The notes: generated by a model not told the origin, from the letters alone. A stretch of DNA of 64,000 bases from JAIBAJ01 sp965284645 (GCA_965284645.1 OZ260106.1:2976001-3040000); one strand, 5' to 3'. Shown: positions 34,696 through 43,548, counted from the first letter of the stretch. Program-made: numbers and translations.

Positions 34696-35628
34696 TTACG
34701 GGTTAATCAAAATTAAAATTGAACTATTTATTATTTTATTTTTATATTTCATTGTACATAAGTAAAGTCCTCGCGGTATTTCGCTAACATCAATTTTTTC
34801 ATTTTGAAAAAATTCAAACTTAAATTGTTGTCCTAAATAACTTTGTAAAATCATAACATCAACATTTACATCTTCAGGAATAGACAAATATTCAATTGCT
34901 GGATTTGGATAAATGTTCTTTTTGCTATCTAGGAAAGGCATATCTACGGAGTTTGTCGAATCTATTCCAACATAAACATCGTCGATATAATAATAAGCAC
35001 TATATCCTGCAGGATTGGGATTAATTCTTAACGTATCTGTGTTGGAATAATCAAAGAAATTTCCAATTGAAAGATATTGATATTCAGAATCTGCTAAAAA
35101 TGAACCCGAAATCAAAGTCCAATTTAATGTATCAATTAATATTTGGTCATAATTGACGTGAGCCTGATTATTAAAAGGTATTCTGTTAAACTGCGAGTAT
35201 TGATTATTTGTAAACAGTACACCCAAGTTGTTAGAAGCATAAGCTCCATCACCAGGTAAATTTTGGGCTCTAACAGCATAAAACGAACAATAATATCGTG
35301 TTCCAATAGATAATCTCTGATTCAACCTCACACCTATTATTTCACGATATTCATCAAGTTCATATGTAAATAATCCACAATAGGCCTCCTTTCCTTTGGC
35401 TTCCTGAAATCCAAAATAGTTTTTTGGGACATTACAAAAAGTAGACGATGAACAACCATTAAAGTAATCAGGTGAATCTCTAAAACTCATCCAATATTCA
35501 CAATTACCTACTTGATTACTACTATATGGGCACATCACCGTATCCTCAAAACTTGGGTTCGGAACCAAATTCTGAGAAAACCCAGCACTAGCAAAGCAAA
35601 AAAAGAAAAGAAATAGGTAGTTTTTCAT
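34696..35628 (-). CDS. secreted protein with PNPSFED N-terminus and T9SS sorting domain (copy 1)
   Basis: A 310-residue paralogue of 33166-34122. Shared features are the signal peptide ending AGFSQ, NLVPNPSFEDTVMCPYS, RDSPDYFNGCSS, YREIIGVRL and DTLNWTLISGSFLADSEYQYLSIGNF. The C-terminus holds a T9SS-type segment starting KKNIYPNPAIEYLSIP. The N-termini of the two copies are close to identical while the middles have diverged, as expected for surface proteins under diversifying selection. It is followed ten bases later by stub 2. Confidence 0.83.
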   Translation of the reverse strand: MKNYLFLFFFCFASAGFSQNLVPNPSFEDTVMCPYSSNQVGNCEYWMSFRDSPDYFNGCSSSTFCNVPKNYFGFQEAKGKEAYCGLFTYELDEYREIIGVRLNQRLSIGTRYYCSFYAVRAQNLPGDGAYASNNLGVLFTNNQYSQFNRIPFNNQAHVNYDQILIDTLNWTLISGSFLADSEYQYLSIGNFFDYSNTDTLRINPNPAGYSAYYYIDDVYVGIDSTNSVDMPFLDSKKNIYPNPAIEYLSIPEDVNVDVMILQSYLGQQFKFEFFQNEKIDVSEIPRGLYLCTMKYKNKIINSSILILINP

Positions 35629-35770
35629 AGGACAAAGGGTGGATAAATATATAAATTACTTCACATAAGTAATAAAAATAAATTAGCAAAAAAAGTTTTA
35701 TTCCGATTATTTTATTTCAACGATTAACCTTTATCGCCTTCAATTCACCATCTTTATTTACAGTTATCTC
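35626..35770 (-). repeat. 145-bp direct repeat of the tandem array, copy II
   Basis: Partner of 34120-34264, with a handful of substitutions. It carries the start of the secreted gene 34696-35628 and the end of stub 3. Confidence 0.88.
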
Positions 35771-36165
35771 AAAAAAAAATCGCCATCGGTGGCTTTCAGT
35801 ATTAGTGCATTGGCAATTATGTCGCCATTTACTTCAAGTTTTTCGGTGGGGTTTTCGGTGCCAATGCCTATATTGGCATTGTTGCCTAAAATCACACAGT
35901 TGTTGCAGTTTGCTTTGGTGTTTGCTCCTATTGAGGTGGCATTTTGGGCGGTAGGGTTGGCTTGGGCGTAGTAGCCAAGGAGAGTGTTGTTGCTGCCTGT
36001 GGAAATGTTGCTGCCCGCCGTACTTCCCACAATGGTGGTTCTATCGCTACTGCTTACTCTATTTCCTGTTTTAAAACTTACAAATGTATTGTTTTGCCAT
36101 CAGTGGCTGCACCGCCTGCACTGCTGTAGAGGTGAGTTAAGATTTGTCCAATGGCAAGAAGCTAG
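35717..36165 (-). pseudogene. tail-fibre-like gene fragment with frame breaks (stub 3)
   Basis: Decoded segments: SSAGGAATDGK in one frame, then NTFVSFKTGNRVSSSDRTT and GSNNTLLGYYAQANPTAQNA in another, GIGTENPTEKLEVNGDI, and ALILKATDGDFF. A run of nine T (35771-35779, complement) breaks the frame where seven or ten would let it continue as EITVNKDGELKAIKVNR to 35717. The N-terminus and signal peptide are missing and at least one further frame break lies near 36080. The repeats resemble trimeric-adhesin head or phage tail-fibre repeats. Confidence 0.65.
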
Positions 36166-36206
36166 GCAGGAAAAATCAGTTTGACCTTAAATAAAAACCC
36201 AAAAAG

Positions 36207-38077
36207 TTATTTCTCCGTCACATTCTCCGGATTCACCTGCTCTTTCAAGCGTTTCAATTCGCTTTCATAGAGGTTTTCCGAAATATCGGCATCGTTTAGG
36301 AAGTAAAAAACAGCCCCATAGGAGTAGCTGATTTTTTTGAGTTTAGATAAAGTTCCTTCTACCTTAAAGGATTGCAAAGTGGTTGTTTTGTTTCCTTCCT
36401 TTAGGGTCGAAACCTCCAAGGTATTAGCCTTACGCTTTTCCCTTAAAATGGCTATTTCTTCTTGTTTTTTGCGTTCCGCCTCTTCTTGTTTGGCCCGTTC
36501 TACAGCTGCTTTTGCTTCGGCTTCTTTTCTTTCCTTTTCTAGAATTTCTTGTTTGGCTTTATCCTCTGCTGCTTTTATAGCGGCTAATCGGTCTTCTTCA
36601 GCCTTACGTTCGGCATCCTTTTGAGCCTTGAAGGTTGAATCTGCTACAAATTGTGCTCTGTCTTTCGCTTTTTGAATAGCCTCAGCTGCTTTTTTCTCTT
36701 CGTCTAAGCGTTTTTGTCTTTCCGCATCCGCAGCGGCTTTGGCATCTGCCTTGGCCTTTTCTTCGGCAGCTTTTTGGGCGGCAATTTCAGCTTCCCTTGC
36801 TTGTTTGGCCTTTAATTCAGCCTCACGTTTGGCTCGTTCTTCCTCCTGTTTCTTTTTCAACTCTGCTTCCCTTAAGGCGGCAGCCTCTTGTCTGGCTTTC
36901 TCAATCTCAGCCTTTTTTGCCAATTCAGCTTCTAGTTCCTTTTTCTTCTCGGCATCCTTTTGGGCCGCTATTTCGGCTTTAATTTTGGCCTGTTCGGCCT
37001 CAGCGGCTCTTCTAACTGCATCTTCTGCTGCTTTTCTATCGGCTTCGGCCTTTTGCTCGGCTGCTTTTTTTGCCGCTTCTTCTTGTTGTCTTTTTTGTTT
37101 TTCAGCCTCCTTGGCTTGGGAGGCCAGCAAAGCTTCTGTCTCACGTTGGGCCTTGGCAGTACTATCGGCTACAAACTTAGCTCGTATGGCCTCTTGTTTG
37201 GCCTTTTCTCGGTCTGCGGCTAATTTGGCAGCTGCATCGGCTTTTTGTTTGGCTTCTTCTTCCTTCTTTAATCGTGCAGCTTCCTTCAAATCATTCAATT
37301 CCTTGGCCTTCTGTTCGGCTTGTACTTTGGCTAAGGAATCTTTTTCGGCTTTGTCTTTGGCTGCAGCTTCACGCATGGCTAGCTTTTGTGCCTCCGCATC
37401 TTTTCTTAGCTGCTCGGCTTCTTCCATTCGTTTTTTCTCGGCTTCTGAACGGGCGTACAACTGGGAATTGGCGGCCATTGCGGCCAAAGAATCTGCAATT
37501 TTCTTTTCCTTAAGCAAGGCTTGGTACTTTTGTCTTTCCGCCTCCTCTTGGGCAATTCTTTGTTGTTCGGCCCTAAATTTGGCGGCCCTCGCTGCGGCTT
37601 CTTTTGCGGCTTCTTCCTTTTCTAATTCAGCCCTCGATTTTCGTACCGGATTGGCAGTAACCACAAAACCGTTCGAGCCCGGATTAAACTTTAACAATCC
37701 TATACTTTCTTCAAATACCTTTTTACCTTTAGGATCGGGTTTGGGCGGGGTTAAATCGATTTCAATACGGTAGGTATAATTGCCCGATTTGTTGGTGGCC
37801 GGTACCGTTGTGTTGATGTTGATTTGTTTGGCCAAGGTGCCCGGAACTTGGGCTGAAATGATAAACTCCTGATCGAGGGGTAGCTTGGCCTTAAAATTCC
37901 CCCGGCATCGCTGGAACGTAATTTTAAATCACCAGCCGCAGCAAATATCTTGATTTCTGCACCCGGAACAGGCTGACCATTCCTTTTTACAAAACCAATC
38001 AACTCCAATTGCCCTTGAGCAAATAGTTCTAAACTTGCTAAAAACACGAAAAAGGCCATAGCAATGGCCTTTTTCAT
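36207..38077 (-). CDS. secreted coiled-coil protein, interrupted by a single-base frameshift
   Basis: Two frames together make one protein of about 620 residues. The first part, from ATG 38077 (MKKAIAMAFFVFLASLELFAQ), has a signal peptide and a carboxypeptidase-regulatory-like fold (GFVKRNGQPVPGAEIKIFAAAG) up to SSDAGG. A run of five C (37899-37903; G on the coding strand) where six are needed then shifts to the frame continuing NFKAKLPLDQEFIISAQVPG. Beyond about residue 130 lies a 400-residue Ala/Glu/Lys coiled coil, then a globular C-terminus. Whether the shift is real, or a homopolymer error, is open. Confidence 0.75.
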
Positions 38078-38197
38078 GTTTAAAATATGGAGATTGGTTG
38101 TAGGCACTTTAATTTTCAGCCTGCGAAAATAAAAGAAATCCCGAGCCCTAGTCCCCAAAAAAATGTAATATCGAGTACTATCCTCGTTATTATCAAA

Positions 38198-38749
38198 TTA
38201 ATTCATCAGACTTGTCGGAAAAGCAACTTCTACATCGGTCTCTCCTGATGCAGCCGATCCATTCTTTACGCCTGGCTGATGTTTCAAAACAACCAATACT
38301 GAACCGTTACCTACACCACCCGTTTTCCATTTGGTGGCCAAACCAATTGGATCACCATTTGCATCTTGGTCTTGATAATCTACAGTTACAGCAATTCCGT
38401 TTTGGGCGGTATAAAAGAACTGATGTTCATTGCCCTCTTCTTCTACTTCGTTGGAAATAGTATCCACCGGCGACTTGCTTTCATCTAACAACAAGGTGGT
38501 AACATAATAGGTTGAATTTGATTTCAATTCCAAGGTATCAAAAACGGTAGGATTGTTTCCTCCTGCCCCGTCTGGATCTCTAAAATTAAAGGTAAGGACT
38601 TGCTGGGTGGCAGAATCGGTAAAGTTTAAAACCACCGAGGTAATCAACTCTGATTCGTTCACCGGTTCTGGATCATCAGGTTTACATGCTTGAAAGGCTA
38701 GGATGGAGCTAAGGCTCAACATCATTAGGAGTTTGGTTTGTTTTTTCAT
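38198..38749 (-). CDS. lipoprotein of TonB-receptor operon
   Basis: A 183-residue lipoprotein: signal peptide with lipobox LAFQAC (Cys22), then an Asp/Glu/Pro-rich linker and a beta-rich domain. Repeated blocks such as VVLNFTDSATQQVLTFNFRD and EVEEEGNEHQFFYT match a family that I recall being annotated in Bacteroidota as 'type 1 periplasmic binding fold superfamily protein', often beside TonB receptors. It starts 13 bases after the receptor stop on the same strand, so the two form an operon, probably for metal or small-ligand capture at the cell surface. Confidence 0.78.
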   Translation of the reverse strand: MKKQTKLLMMLSLSSILAFQACKPDDPEPVNESELITSVVLNFTDSATQQVLTFNFRDPDGAGGNNPTVFDTLELKSNSTYYVTTLLLDESKSPVDTISNEVEEEGNEHQFFYTAQNGIAVTVDYQDQDANGDPIGLATKWKTGGVGNGSVLVVLKHQPGVKNGSAASGETDVEVAFPTSLMN

Positions 38750-38762
38750 TTAAATGAAAGGG

Positions 38763-41096
38763 TTAAGAATTAAAGATATATTGAATTTTAAAGACGATAT
38801 TGATACCCAAAGCATCACTGAAATACCGAAAACGATCCATGTAGTCGCGGTATTTGGTATTCAAGGCATTGGTAATATTTACACCGAAGTTCAGTTCATT
38901 TTTGCTCAACTTCAATTTCCCACCTACATTGGCATTCAACAAGAAATAAGCCTTGGGAATTTCCATATAATCCACCACTGATAAAGCCATGCGTTGCTGA
39001 TCAGTAAACTGTCCGATGAGTTGCAAATAATTACCTTTCAATGGTCCCCAATTGCCAAAATTGTATGATAAACCTGCTTCATAACGATTCGGTGGAATCA
39101 TAGGAAAATTGGGACCGTTTTCGAGGTTCTGTACCCTTAGCAAACTAGCTTTGGCACTCACCTCCAAGGCATGGAACAGACGGTATTTCAAATCGAGATC
39201 TCCACCTAGGAACAAAGCATTGGCCTGTTGGTAATGAAAAGTAGGGAAAGCGCCTGAAATGGTAAGAGAAGCCGGTAAAACTGGTTGAAGGTAAATATAG
39301 TCTTGTATAACATTGGCATAGCCCGAAACCTGTAGAAACAAATCATCGCTTTTGTTCAGTATTACTTCTAAATTGGTATTATAGGCCTGTTCTACAGCCA
39401 ATCCTTGGTCGCCGACTTCAATTGCAGCGGCCCCATGGTGTAAGCCTTTGGCATAAAGTTCATTAATGGCTGGAGCCCGCCAAGCCTTTCCAAAATTCAA
39501 TACAACCTGTAGGTTTTTATGAGGGGCAAAATTGGCTCCAATATCAAAACTTACATTGTTCCAATCCAAGGTAATTGGCACGATGGTTTTGGACTGTAAG
39601 ATATTGGCCAATTGGGTTTTATAATCGAACCTTACACCGGCCTCCAATTCCCATTTTCCTTTTTTGTATTTTTCAATGGCAAAGGCTCCTAAAGTATTCG
39701 AAACGAAATTGGGAATAAAGTACCGGCCTTCAGTTCTGTTGTTTTGGTAAATCCACGAAAGTCCGGCATTTGTTTCCCATCCTTTGGTTCGGGTTCCAAT
39801 CCACACTAAATCATTGGTATAGGTGTTGATGGTGAAATTAAATTCAGGTAAATTCAAAGCGGCCAAACTATCATTTAGCGGCAAATGTTTATCCCATTCC
39901 TGACGGTGATTGTTCTGAAAAGCAAATTGGTATTGCAGCTTTCCTTTTACACCCGTTAAATAATAGGCCGAAAATTTAACTGTTTGATGGTTGATTTTTT
40001 GAAATGGTCTACCGATGGCATAGGAAAATCCTGCGGTATCCATTGGAACTTTATTTTGAATAGCATATTCCAAATCGGTAAGGTTGCCGATATGTGAACC
40101 TGAATAAATACCAATTTTGGAATTAAAAGAGGAAGCAAAAAGTTCCAATCCAAATACCTCTTTATTATAAGCCAAGGTTGCCGAAAAATTATGCTCCTTC
40201 ATGCCGGTATTCTTAAGCCAATAACTGGGCGAACGCACATTGCCTACTTCCTTTGCCGTAGCTTGTATCCGCCAGCTCAAATGCTCCATTTTTTTGGGAT
40301 TCCCTTGTAAGGTTAAGGCTCCTACTCCACCCCACCCATTCGAAATACCCGCCAAGGTTAACTCTCCGCTTGTTTTTTGGTTGCTGGGCATAGGCGATGG
40401 ATTCACCAAAATAACCCCTGCCAAGGCATCACTTCCATAGCGCACGCTGGCTGCACCTTTAATCAAACTAAGTTCGTTGCCCCAAAAGGGATCTATCTCC
40501 GGACCGTGTTCGCTGCCCCATTGTTGCCCCTCTAGCCTAACCCCGTTGTTCAGTATAAGCAAGCGATTGCTGTGCATGCCGTGCACCACCGGTTTTGAAA
40601 TCGATGCCCCCGTTTGTAAGGTCGAAACTCCAGGCAATTTTTTCAAGCTTTCGCCTAGGTTTTGTCCCCTGGTTTCAAACAAGGCTTGGGTTTGCAACGT
40701 GACCATCACCTTGGTTTTATCGGCTTCATCCTTCTTTTCACACACCGTTACATGTTCCAAACTATGGGCATTGTGAGGCATATGCACCAGTATTTGCATG
40801 GATTCCTGCAATTGAATAGTATCTTGAAACGGGTGGCAACCGATATGACTGCATTCCAGAATATAGGTACCAGCGCACAAGTTTTCGAAACTAAACCGTC
40901 CCAGCGAATCCGCCTCTTGTTGAAAGTTTGTACCCTTTAGAATTACGGCTGCGTAAGGAAGATTCTCCTTAGTATCACGATCGGTTACCGAGCCTGAAAG
41001 CGAAAATTTACAGGCTGAAGTTTGGGCAAAGAGCTTATTACCTCCCATTGCCAATACCAGACTGAAAATCCAAAGCAACTTTCGCAAATGCAACAT
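38763..41096 (-). CDS. TonB-dependent outer-membrane receptor
   Basis: A 777-residue receptor. Signal peptide (ending NKLFAQ), carboxypeptidase-regulatory-like domain (about residues 30-110; SLSGSVTDRDTKENLPYAAV), plug domain (about 120-240; LGESLKKLPGVSTLQTG, SKPVVHGMHSNRLLILNNGV, LIKGAASVRYGSDALAGVI) and a 22-stranded-type barrel ending IVFKIQYIFNS. The plug contains several His residues. Start at ATG 41096, the first after the operator. The palindromic operator upstream and the lipoprotein partner suggest metal-repressed uptake, zinc being the leading guess; that is inference. Confidence 0.9.
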   Translation of the reverse strand: MLHLRKLLWIFSLVLAMGGNKLFAQTSACKFSLSGSVTDRDTKENLPYAAVILKGTNFQQEADSLGRFSFENLCAGTYILECSHIGCHPFQDTIQLQESMQILVHMPHNAHSLEHVTVCEKKDEADKTKVMVTLQTQALFETRGQNLGESLKKLPGVSTLQTGASISKPVVHGMHSNRLLILNNGVRLEGQQWGSEHGPEIDPFWGNELSLIKGAASVRYGSDALAGVILVNPSPMPSNQKTSGELTLAGISNGWGGVGALTLQGNPKKMEHLSWRIQATAKEVGNVRSPSYWLKNTGMKEHNFSATLAYNKEVFGLELFASSFNSKIGIYSGSHIGNLTDLEYAIQNKVPMDTAGFSYAIGRPFQKINHQTVKFSAYYLTGVKGKLQYQFAFQNNHRQEWDKHLPLNDSLAALNLPEFNFTINTYTNDLVWIGTRTKGWETNAGLSWIYQNNRTEGRYFIPNFVSNTLGAFAIEKYKKGKWELEAGVRFDYKTQLANILQSKTIVPITLDWNNVSFDIGANFAPHKNLQVVLNFGKAWRAPAINELYAKGLHHGAAAIEVGDQGLAVEQAYNTNLEVILNKSDDLFLQVSGYANVIQDYIYLQPVLPASLTISGAFPTFHYQQANALFLGGDLDLKYRLFHALEVSAKASLLRVQNLENGPNFPMIPPNRYEAGLSYNFGNWGPLKGNYLQLIGQFTDQQRMALSVVDYMEIPKAYFLLNANVGGKLKLSKNELNFGVNITNALNTKYRDYMDRFRYFSDALGINIVFKIQYIFNS

Positions 41097-41121
41097 CGCT
41101 GCAAATGTAATAAAACTATTC

Positions 41122-41142
41122 AAATGCAACAATATTGCATTT
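41122..41142. promoter_or_regulatory. palindromic operator, Fur-superfamily (Zur-like) candidate
   Basis: Perfect inverted repeat AAATGCAA-N5-TTGCATTT, located 26 bases upstream of the TonB-receptor ATG, where it would overlap the promoter. Size and symmetry fit operators of the Fur superfamily. Assignment to Zur is inferred from the type of target gene, and no regulator gene is nearby. Confidence 0.6.
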
Positions 41143-41205
41143 ATATAAAATTTTAATTAAGTATACGATTGTCATCCCTTTTGGCTAGTACTAAAATAAA
41201 AATTT

Positions 41206-41360
41206 GGCGGGCTCCCTACCGCCAATACAGGCATCAGCAAGACATTTTAGCCTGGCTACAAGGGCGGTAGGGCCACGCTATCCACTGCAAGTCCGCGTCC
41301 AACCTACGCTATGGCTTCGGTTGGCCTTGCGGGCTTTCCGTTCCTATCGTTGCCCGGGGT
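41206..41360 (+). repeat. GC-rich dispersed intergenic repeat, copy D
   Basis: Starts GGCGGGCTCCCTACCGCC and ends CTATCGTTGCCCG. Its variable centre differs from the other copies and can form a six-bp stem CCAACC/GGTTGG. The flanking conserved blocks (GGGCGGTAGGGCCACG; CACTGCAAGTCC) match copy B. Confidence 0.85.
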
Positions 41361-41469
41361 GCTTCGATAGTGTTGGTTAGGATAAGCAATACTGAAGGTG
41401 TCGGTGAATCAGGAAAGCAAGATTCTAGGAATTTGAAATTAAAAATGGGTTCCTTGCAGCGATTGGCCA

Positions 41470-42114
41470 TTAACGGTTTTGATTTTCTTTTTTGGAAAAT
41501 TTATCCTTATTCCAATTCGAGGGATTGGTTTTAATATAATAGCTAATGCGTTGATATTCTGCATAGTCGCGAATAATGTGGTCGTGGTAGCGAGGTTGCC
41601 ATTTAAAATTTGGGCAGATTGGTTTTGCCAATTTTGTAACCCCAATTTTAAATCCACGAACAATGGATGCCAAATTTTGGGATTGCGGACCAAATTTATT
41701 GTTTGCAGGCAATTGGGTTGGGGAATAGATGCCAGACAGGAATGACGTATCGGTTTCAGGTTTATTAATGGTAATAATTCCATGGATATGATTAGGCATA
41801 ACCACAAATGCCCCCAATTGTACAAATGGGAAATGGTTTGGAATTTCGTACCAACAAATTTCGGCGAATTTTCCGATTTCGGACGACCGTAGAGACGCAA
41901 AATTTTGCGTCTCTACGACGCCGCCACGGCCGTCGTCCACGACGCCGCCACGGCCGTCGTCCACGACGTCGCCACGGCCCCCACCAACAATTTCACCAAA
42001 ATAATGCACCCGATTATGGGTACAAATGGTTATAAAATAGGCGGCATTATCGCCATAATTCCACCAGGGCGCCCGTGCCGACGGAATGCGGTATTTGTTT
42101 TGAAATTTCGACAT
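41470..42114 (-). CDS. REP-associated tyrosine transposase (RAYT)-like protein
   Basis: A 214-residue Y1 HUH protein of the IS200/RAYT type, which nicks and joins single-stranded DNA hairpins. The HUH motif is MPNHIHGII with His109 and His111, and a candidate catalytic tyrosine lies in ISYYIKTNPSNW. The N-terminus (ARAPWWNYGDNAAYFITICT) is family-typical. Residues about 43-77 are an insertion coded by a minisatellite and a palindrome, giving VVDDGRGG repeats and ETQNFASLRS. The gene is intact and stands alone, without IS200-type flanking ends that I could identify, consistent with a domesticated RAYT. Confidence 0.85.
   Translation of the reverse strand: MSKFQNKYRIPSARAPWWNYGDNAAYFITICTHNRVHYFGEIVGGGRGDVVDDGRGGVVDDGRGGVVETQNFASLRSSEIGKFAEICWYEIPNHFPFVQLGAFVVMPNHIHGIITINKPETDTSFLSGIYSPTQLPANNKFGPQSQNLASIVRGFKIGVTKLAKPICPNFKWQPRYHDHIIRDYAEYQRISYYIKTNPSNWNKDKFSKKENQNR
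41888..41917. repeat. 30-bp perfect palindrome inside the RAYT gene
   Basis: The arm is CGTAGAGACGCAAAA and the other arm its exact complement, with no loop. It sits in frame in the transposase coding sequence. Palindromes starting GTAGAGACGC are, as I recall, common dispersed repeats in Bacteroidota and cyanobacteria. No second copy was seen in the window. Confidence 0.92.
41917..41982 (-). repeat. 24-bp minisatellite inside the RAYT gene
   Basis: Two exact copies and one partial copy of a GC-rich 24-bp unit starting GACGCCGCCACGGCCGTC. It is in frame and encodes VVDDGRGG repeats. It is directly adjacent to the palindrome. Confidence 0.92.
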
Positions 42115-42267
42115 ATAAAAAAAATGGTATTTTCATCAATTATACATTCGGGATTTACCCCAATAGTTTCTATCTATAATCCATATTAGGTCTAAAAGAC
42201 TATTATGAATTGTGTAGCGAAAATCTAAAAAAAATCAACACCCAAGCAATTTTCTATATGACCTTAA

Positions 42268-42442
42268 ACCCAAATTCAGCATTAGAAATCTATTACAGCT
42301 TTCAACTGCTTCAAATACAAGGATTTCAGAACAATTTTTGACTTCAAAATAGTTTACTATTCCTTCACCCAAAAATTAACCTGAAACCCTCGTCTTTATT
42401 GCATTTGAAAGCTTCATTACGGTTTCTAATGCGTAATCTGGG
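42268..42442 (-). mobile_element. 175-bp MITE-like element, copy 1 (inverted)
   Basis: Terminal inverted repeats of 21-22 bp: CCCAAATTCAGCATTAGAAA(T) on the left and the complement of CCCAGATTACGCATTAGAAA(C) on the right. It is flanked on each side by TTAA (42264-42267 and 42443-42446). The reverse complement matches 52118-52292 over the full 175 bp with about two differences. It has no coding capacity. A transposase acting in trans is expected but none in the window obviously fits. Confidence 0.88.
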
Positions 42443-42534
42443 TTAAAATAATTTGGCAATTGAAAAAACTAGCTTGTAAAACTTTCGAAGCATAAAACCC
42501 AAGGCTTTCAAGCAAAACCCTATCGGAGCGCCAT

Positions 42535-42679
42535 CGGGCAGGGATAGAAGTGGATAGCCCACAGGGATGCGAAGAGGAACGGAGCAGACCGAGGACTAGA
42601 AACGGATAGCCCGACCCGAACGCACCTTGCAGACTGATTAGTAAACCGCTAAACTAGAGGGTGCGGAAGGGGGCACGCC
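42535..42679 (-). repeat. GC-rich dispersed intergenic repeat, copy E (inverted)
   Basis: Left end CGGGCAGGGATAG, right end GGGGGCACGCC. The centre contains GGATGCGAAGAGG and CGGAGCAGACCGAGGAC, shared with copy F but not with A, B, C or G. Between it and the DUF4294 gene there is only a GTGAAAA-rich tract. Confidence 0.82.
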
Positions 42680-42744
42680 TACGAGAATTAATAATTGGAG
42701 AATTAAAAATTAAAAAGTGAAAAGTGAAAAGTGAAGTGAGAATG

Positions 42745-43374
42745 TTAGAGCTCGCCGCGTTCAATTTTCTGTACGATATCCTCAATTTGACGGTCGGTTC
42801 CGCCTGGGTCGTACTCCGTTTTGAGATTAATGTCGAATAAGCGGGCCAAAGACTGCCAAAAAAAGGCGGATAAACTTCCTCGAAGCTCTTTTACAATTTC
42901 GTAACTGCTGTGGGTAGTTTCCCTGTCAATCAATTTAAGAAGAATAATTCCTTGGGTCCAGGTCATGTTTCGGATATCGCCTTCAAACTCGGCCTTGATT
43001 TCTTTTTCGGCCTGTTTCATCAGCTCTTTTTTACGCCCTTGGTTTTCGGGTAAGGCCAACTTGGCTTCACATTGTCTCAATTTAGCACCTGCGATCTTGG
43101 CATAGGGATAAACCTTCTTAATATCACGGATCAATTTCCGCCATTTGCGTTCGTCTCTGGCATTTTTAAATACCATCTTATCGCGAACCATCACGGAAGG
43201 CAGATAAAAACCGGCCATGGTATCTCCGTCGTGCACAACTACGGAACCAAAATATACTTTCTTAGAATGGGTTTTGTTGTATTCGGCCGTATCGGTAACG
43301 GTCGTTTGCTGTCCTGTTGCAAACCCCGGTAGAGCAAGCAATAGGACCAAAATCTGTCGGCTAATGGATTTCAT
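42745..43374 (-). CDS. DUF4294 domain protein, exported
   Basis: A protein of about 210 residues with a signal peptide (ending GFATGQQ) and the DUF4294 domain. The conserved core FGSVVVHDGDTMAGFYLPSVMV, then RKWRKLIRDIKKVYPYAKIAG and the C-terminal MTWTQGIILLKLIDRET, is typical of this Bacteroidota-specific family of unknown function. ATG 43374 is chosen because it gives a standard signal peptide; the frame is open upstream. It is divergent from the dehydrogenase at 43549. Confidence 0.87.
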   Translation of the reverse strand: MKSISRQILVLLLALPGFATGQQTTVTDTAEYNKTHSKKVYFGSVVVHDGDTMAGFYLPSVMVRDKMVFKNARDERKWRKLIRDIKKVYPYAKIAGAKLRQCEAKLALPENQGRKKELMKQAEKEIKAEFEGDIRNMTWTQGIILLKLIDRETTHSSYEIVKELRGSLSAFFWQSLARLFDINLKTEYDPGGTDRQIEDIVQKIERGEL

Positions 43375-43548
43375 GCAAAAGGATTTTCCAAATACCATAC
43401 CAAACCCAAAAGTACAATTTTTTTTCATATTCATAAAGGACTACAAGGAGGCCTTCTGCCATGGATAAATCTAACTGGAATGGTAATATGAATCGCTTCA
43501 CGAAGATTTTCCTTAGGCGCTTTGGTTACTTTTGCCGCGTTTACTGTA

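Noticed and set aside
36739..37773. A 344-codon open frame on the plus strand opposite the coiled-coil gene
   Set aside because: It is rich in Ala and Ser because it is antisense to Ala/Lys/Glu codon repeats. The minus-strand frame continues a signal-peptide gene and has a sensible coiled coil.
41439..41900. A second open frame overlapping the RAYT gene
   Set aside because: It has no HUH or other motif; the frame at 41470-42114 contains the complete transposase signature.
42264..42446. The 175-bp element as an IS200-type RAYT substrate
   Set aside because: It has true terminal inverted repeats and flanking TTAA, which fits a DDE-type mechanism and not HUH hairpin transposition.
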